A DNA stretch of 64,000 nt from Saccharopolyspora oryzae. GTDB lineage: Bacteria; Actinomycetota; Actinomycetes; Mycobacteriales; Pseudonocardiaceae. The position numbers and the translations under genes were made by a program. Location: NCBI RefSeq assembly GCF_027853915.1, contig NZ_JAQGLA010000034.1, forward strand, positions 1-64,000. Reading direction: 5' to 3'. Below, piece by piece: positions 61,977-64,000 of the stretch. How positions within the stretch are numbered: position 1 is the first letter of the stretch; the number at the start of each line of letters is the position of its first letter. The notes below the pieces were generated by a model, which worked only from the letters and a program-made list of their open reading frames with translations, had not been told where the DNA came from and made no database searches.

Positions 61977-62020
61977 GCGATTTCAATGGAAATCGGAGGT
62001 CCGATTTCCATTGAAATCGC
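61977..62020. repeat. Dispersed repeat family B, copy 4 (simple hairpin form)
   Basis: Perfect 20-bp arms (GCGATTTCAATGGAAATCGG and complement) with a 4-nt loop. It lies between the convergent FecB-type and GH3 genes, 6 bp from the GH3 stop. Confidence 0.94.
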
Positions 62021-62026
62021 GGCGGA

Positions 62027-64000
62027 TCAGCGCGGAGCGATCAGCCGGAGGTCGGCGACGCTGCGGCCGACGCGGAGCTCGTCGGAGCCCGGTTCGACGT
62101 CCACGTCCACCGCGACCTCCGCGCCCGCTTCGGCCTCGACGACGGCGAAACCCTTCAGGCGCAGCGGATCCGCGGCGTAGACCTGGACGACTTCGCGGCC
62201 GGCCCGGTCACCGGTGTTGCGCAGCTTCACCCGCACCGCGTCGCCGTCGACCGCGGCTTCCAGGTACTCCCACGTGGTGTACCCGAGCCCGTGTCCGAAG
62301 TGGAACGCCGGCGTCGCACCGCGATCCAGGTAGGCCCGGTAGCCGACCGAAGTTCCCTCGTCGTAGCGGAGTTCGCCGTCCACCGGCTGCACCGCGGGCA
62401 GCGGCACCGGGACGTCGGCCAGCGCCGCCGGGAAGGTCGTCGGCAACCGGCCACCTGGTTCCGCCTGCCCCAGCAGGACGTCCGCGAGCGCATCGCCGTA
62501 CTCCTGGCTGCCGAACCACGTCCACAGCACCGCCGGGACCTCCCCGCTCCACGGCATCAGCACCGGCGCTCCGGCGTTGACCACCACCACGGTGTTCGGG
62601 TTCACCGCCAGCACCTCGCGGACCAGTTCGTCCTGCACGCCCGGCAGATCCAGCGAGCTCCGGTCCCGCCCCTCGGTCTCGACCTCGTCGTTCGTGCCGA
62701 CCACCACCACCGCGACATCAGCGTCCCGGGCGACTGCGAGCGCCGCGGCGAGCTCGCTCGCGTCGTCCCACTCCCGCGCCCGGTGGCCGAGCCCGACCGA
62801 CACCAGGCCCTCGGTGCTCTCCGGGGTGAACTCCACGGTCAACGCCATCCGCCCCGACGCGTCCAGGTCCGACTCCACCAGCACGACGTTGAACCGCTGC
62901 TCCGGCGGTTCCAGCATGTCCGCCAGCGGGTCGTCGACACCCGACGTGCGCGCCACGTCCGCCGCCAGCACCTCGCGGCCCGAGATCTCGGCCCGGAAGT
63001 GCCCGGTGCCGCTCACCCCGAACACGTGCTCGCCGAGTTCCGCGCTCACCTTCGCCCGCAACCGCAACGACTTCGCCCCGTGCGGCAGGCCGGACATCCA
63101 CAGCAGCCGATCGGTGCCGCGGAGCTCGCTGCCGAGCACTTCCCCGTCCGCGCCGAGCAAATCGACGCGGATCCCGGCGCCGCCCCCGTCCGGATCGGCC
63201 ACCTCGTCCGGCGCGAGCACGTCCAGCAACCGCCGGTGCCGAACCCCGCGCTGGTAGACCACCTGCGCGTCCGGCAGCGCAGCCCGCAGCCCGGCCAGCG
63301 GCGTCACCACGTGCGGCGGGCTGACGTGCGACGAACCTCCGCCCTGCACGGCGGGAATCGTCGCGTTCTCCCCGATCACGGCCACTTTGGACACCTTCGG
63401 GTCGATCGGCAGCACCGGCGCCCCACCGACGGGTTCGTTGCGCAGCAGCACGAATCCGCGGGTCGCGAGATCGCGGACGATCGGCCGGGCTTCCTCCGGC
63501 GGCGCGCCGCCACCTGGCTCGGAATCCTCGAAAGCCCCGACGCGGGAAGCCAACCGGAGCAACCGCAGGACCTTGTCGTCGAGCACCTCGGCCGGAACTT
63601 CGCCCTGCTGCACTGCCTTCGCGAGCTTCCCGTCGGCCCACGGGCTCTTCGGCCCCGGCATCGCCAGGTCCAACCCGCCCAGCGCGGCACCGCGCAGCGA
63701 GCGGGTGGCGAACCAGTCCGACACCACCACGCCGTCCCACCCCCACTCGCCCTTGAGCACGTCGTTGACCAGCGGCGAGTTCTCCGTCATCGTCTGCCCG
63801 TTGACCGAGTTGTAGGCCGCCATCACCACCCACGGACCGGCCTTCGACACGATCCGCTCGAACGGTTTCAGGTAGACCTCGCGCAACGTCCGCTCGTCGA
63901 CCACCGCGTCGTAGCTGAGCCGCTCGGTCTCGGTGTCGTTGGCGACGAAGTGCTTCGCCGTCGCCGCCACCCCGCGCGACTGGACGCCCGAGACGACCTC
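62027..64000 (-). CDS. Glycoside hydrolase family 3 beta-glucosidase, 5' end outside the window
   Basis: About 658 residues are visible; the N-terminus lies beyond the right edge. Features are AKHFVANDTETERLS, YNSVNGQTMTENSPLV and WDGVVVSDWFATRS with the nucleophile Asp in SDW. Then come the GH3 C-terminal domain (FVLLRNE, VAVIGENA), an inserted ~170-residue beta region resembling a PA14 module, and a terminal Fn3-like domain (YEYLEAAVDGDAVRVKLRNTGDRAG region). No signal peptide can be judged. It hydrolyses beta-glucosides or related sugars. Confidence 0.93.
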   Translation of the reverse strand, partial: EVVSGVQSRGVAATAKHFVANDTETERLSYDAVVDERTLREVYLKPFERIVSKAGPWVVMAAYNSVNGQTMTENSPLVNDVLKGEWGWDGVVVSDWFATRSLRGAALGGLDLAMPGPKSPWADGKLAKAVQQGEVPAEVLDDKVLRLLRLASRVGAFEDSEPGGGAPPEEARPIVRDLATRGFVLLRNEPVGGAPVLPIDPKVSKVAVIGENATIPAVQGGGSSHVSPPHVVTPLAGLRAALPDAQVVYQRGVRHRRLLDVLAPDEVADPDGGGAGIRVDLLGADGEVLGSELRGTDRLLWMSGLPHGAKSLRLRAKVSAELGEHVFGVSGTGHFRAEISGREVLAADVARTSGVDDPLADMLEPPEQRFNVVLVESDLDASGRMALTVEFTPESTEGLVSVGLGHRAREWDDASELAAALAVARDADVAVVVVGTNDEVETEGRDRSSLDLPGVQDELVREVLAVNPNTVVVVNAGAPVLMPWSGEVPAVLWTWFGSQEYGDALADVLLGQAEPGGRLPTTFPAALADVPVPLPAVQPVDGELRYDEGTSVGYRAYLDRGATPAFHFGHGLGYTTWEYLEAAVDGDAVRVKLRNTGDRAGREVVQVYAADPLRLKGFAVVEAEAGAEVAVDVDVEPGSDELRVGRSVADLRLIAPR

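Overview
The window is very GC-rich actinomycete DNA, most likely from the Pseudonocardiales (a Saccharopolyspora-like genus is my guess). Signs are strong third-position GC, many GTG/TTG starts, several leaderless genes with a TANNNT box 5-7 nt before the start, IdeR/DmdR-type iron boxes, mycothiol-type enzymes, DUF3558 and Rv1733c-like proteins, a DivIVA-like coiled coil and an L,D-transpeptidase lipoprotein. Species is inference; no 16S rRNA gene is present.

Layout. 1-11.6 kb is mostly housekeeping: a partial helical-repeat protein, ettA, an ssb paralogue, a CopD-CtaG membrane fusion, a DUF3558 lipoprotein, tRNA-Arg, three DHFR/RibD-like paralogues, a small membrane protein and a secreted protein. 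11.7-29.8 kb is the most unusual region. A + strand block carries a TPR-CHAT (caspase-like) protein, a lidless Hsp70, and an antitoxin/RES toxin pair. A convergent - strand block carries a GrpE-like protein, a second lidless Hsp70, an Fn3 protein, a zinc-ribbon GTPase, a GAP1-like protein, a membrane-anchored zinc-ribbon GTPase and a 42-aa membrane peptide. It looks like an NTP-dependent sensing/conflict system combining chaperone, GTPase and protease modules.

30-36.6 kb holds a snapalysin-like protease, a PIG-L/mycothiol-enzyme pair, a Tat-exported amidohydrolase, ctaB with a DUF3817 gene, and an LLM flavin enzyme. 36.8-49.3 kb is a siderophore locus: N-hydroxylase, siderophore-interacting reductase, MFS exporter, MbtH, a dimodular NRPS (C-A-T-C-A-T-TE; first A domain reads as threonine) and an IucB-like N-acyltransferase, with three iron-box-like sites. 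A fourth precedes an FecB-type lipoprotein at 61 kb, so production and uptake are probably co-regulated by iron. 49.5-64 kb has a DivIVA-like pair, tenA and thiD with a TPP riboswitch, a hydrolase, an acyl-CoA ligase, orn, tRNA-His, an L,D-transpeptidase, two tRNA-Lys genes, alkB and a partial GH3 beta-glucosidase.

Overlaid on this are three families of dispersed palindromic repeats (A, five copies; B, four; C, two). Nearly all sit just 3' of a gene and probably act as transcript ends. The exception is a family B copy lying in frame inside the second condensation domain of the NRPS.
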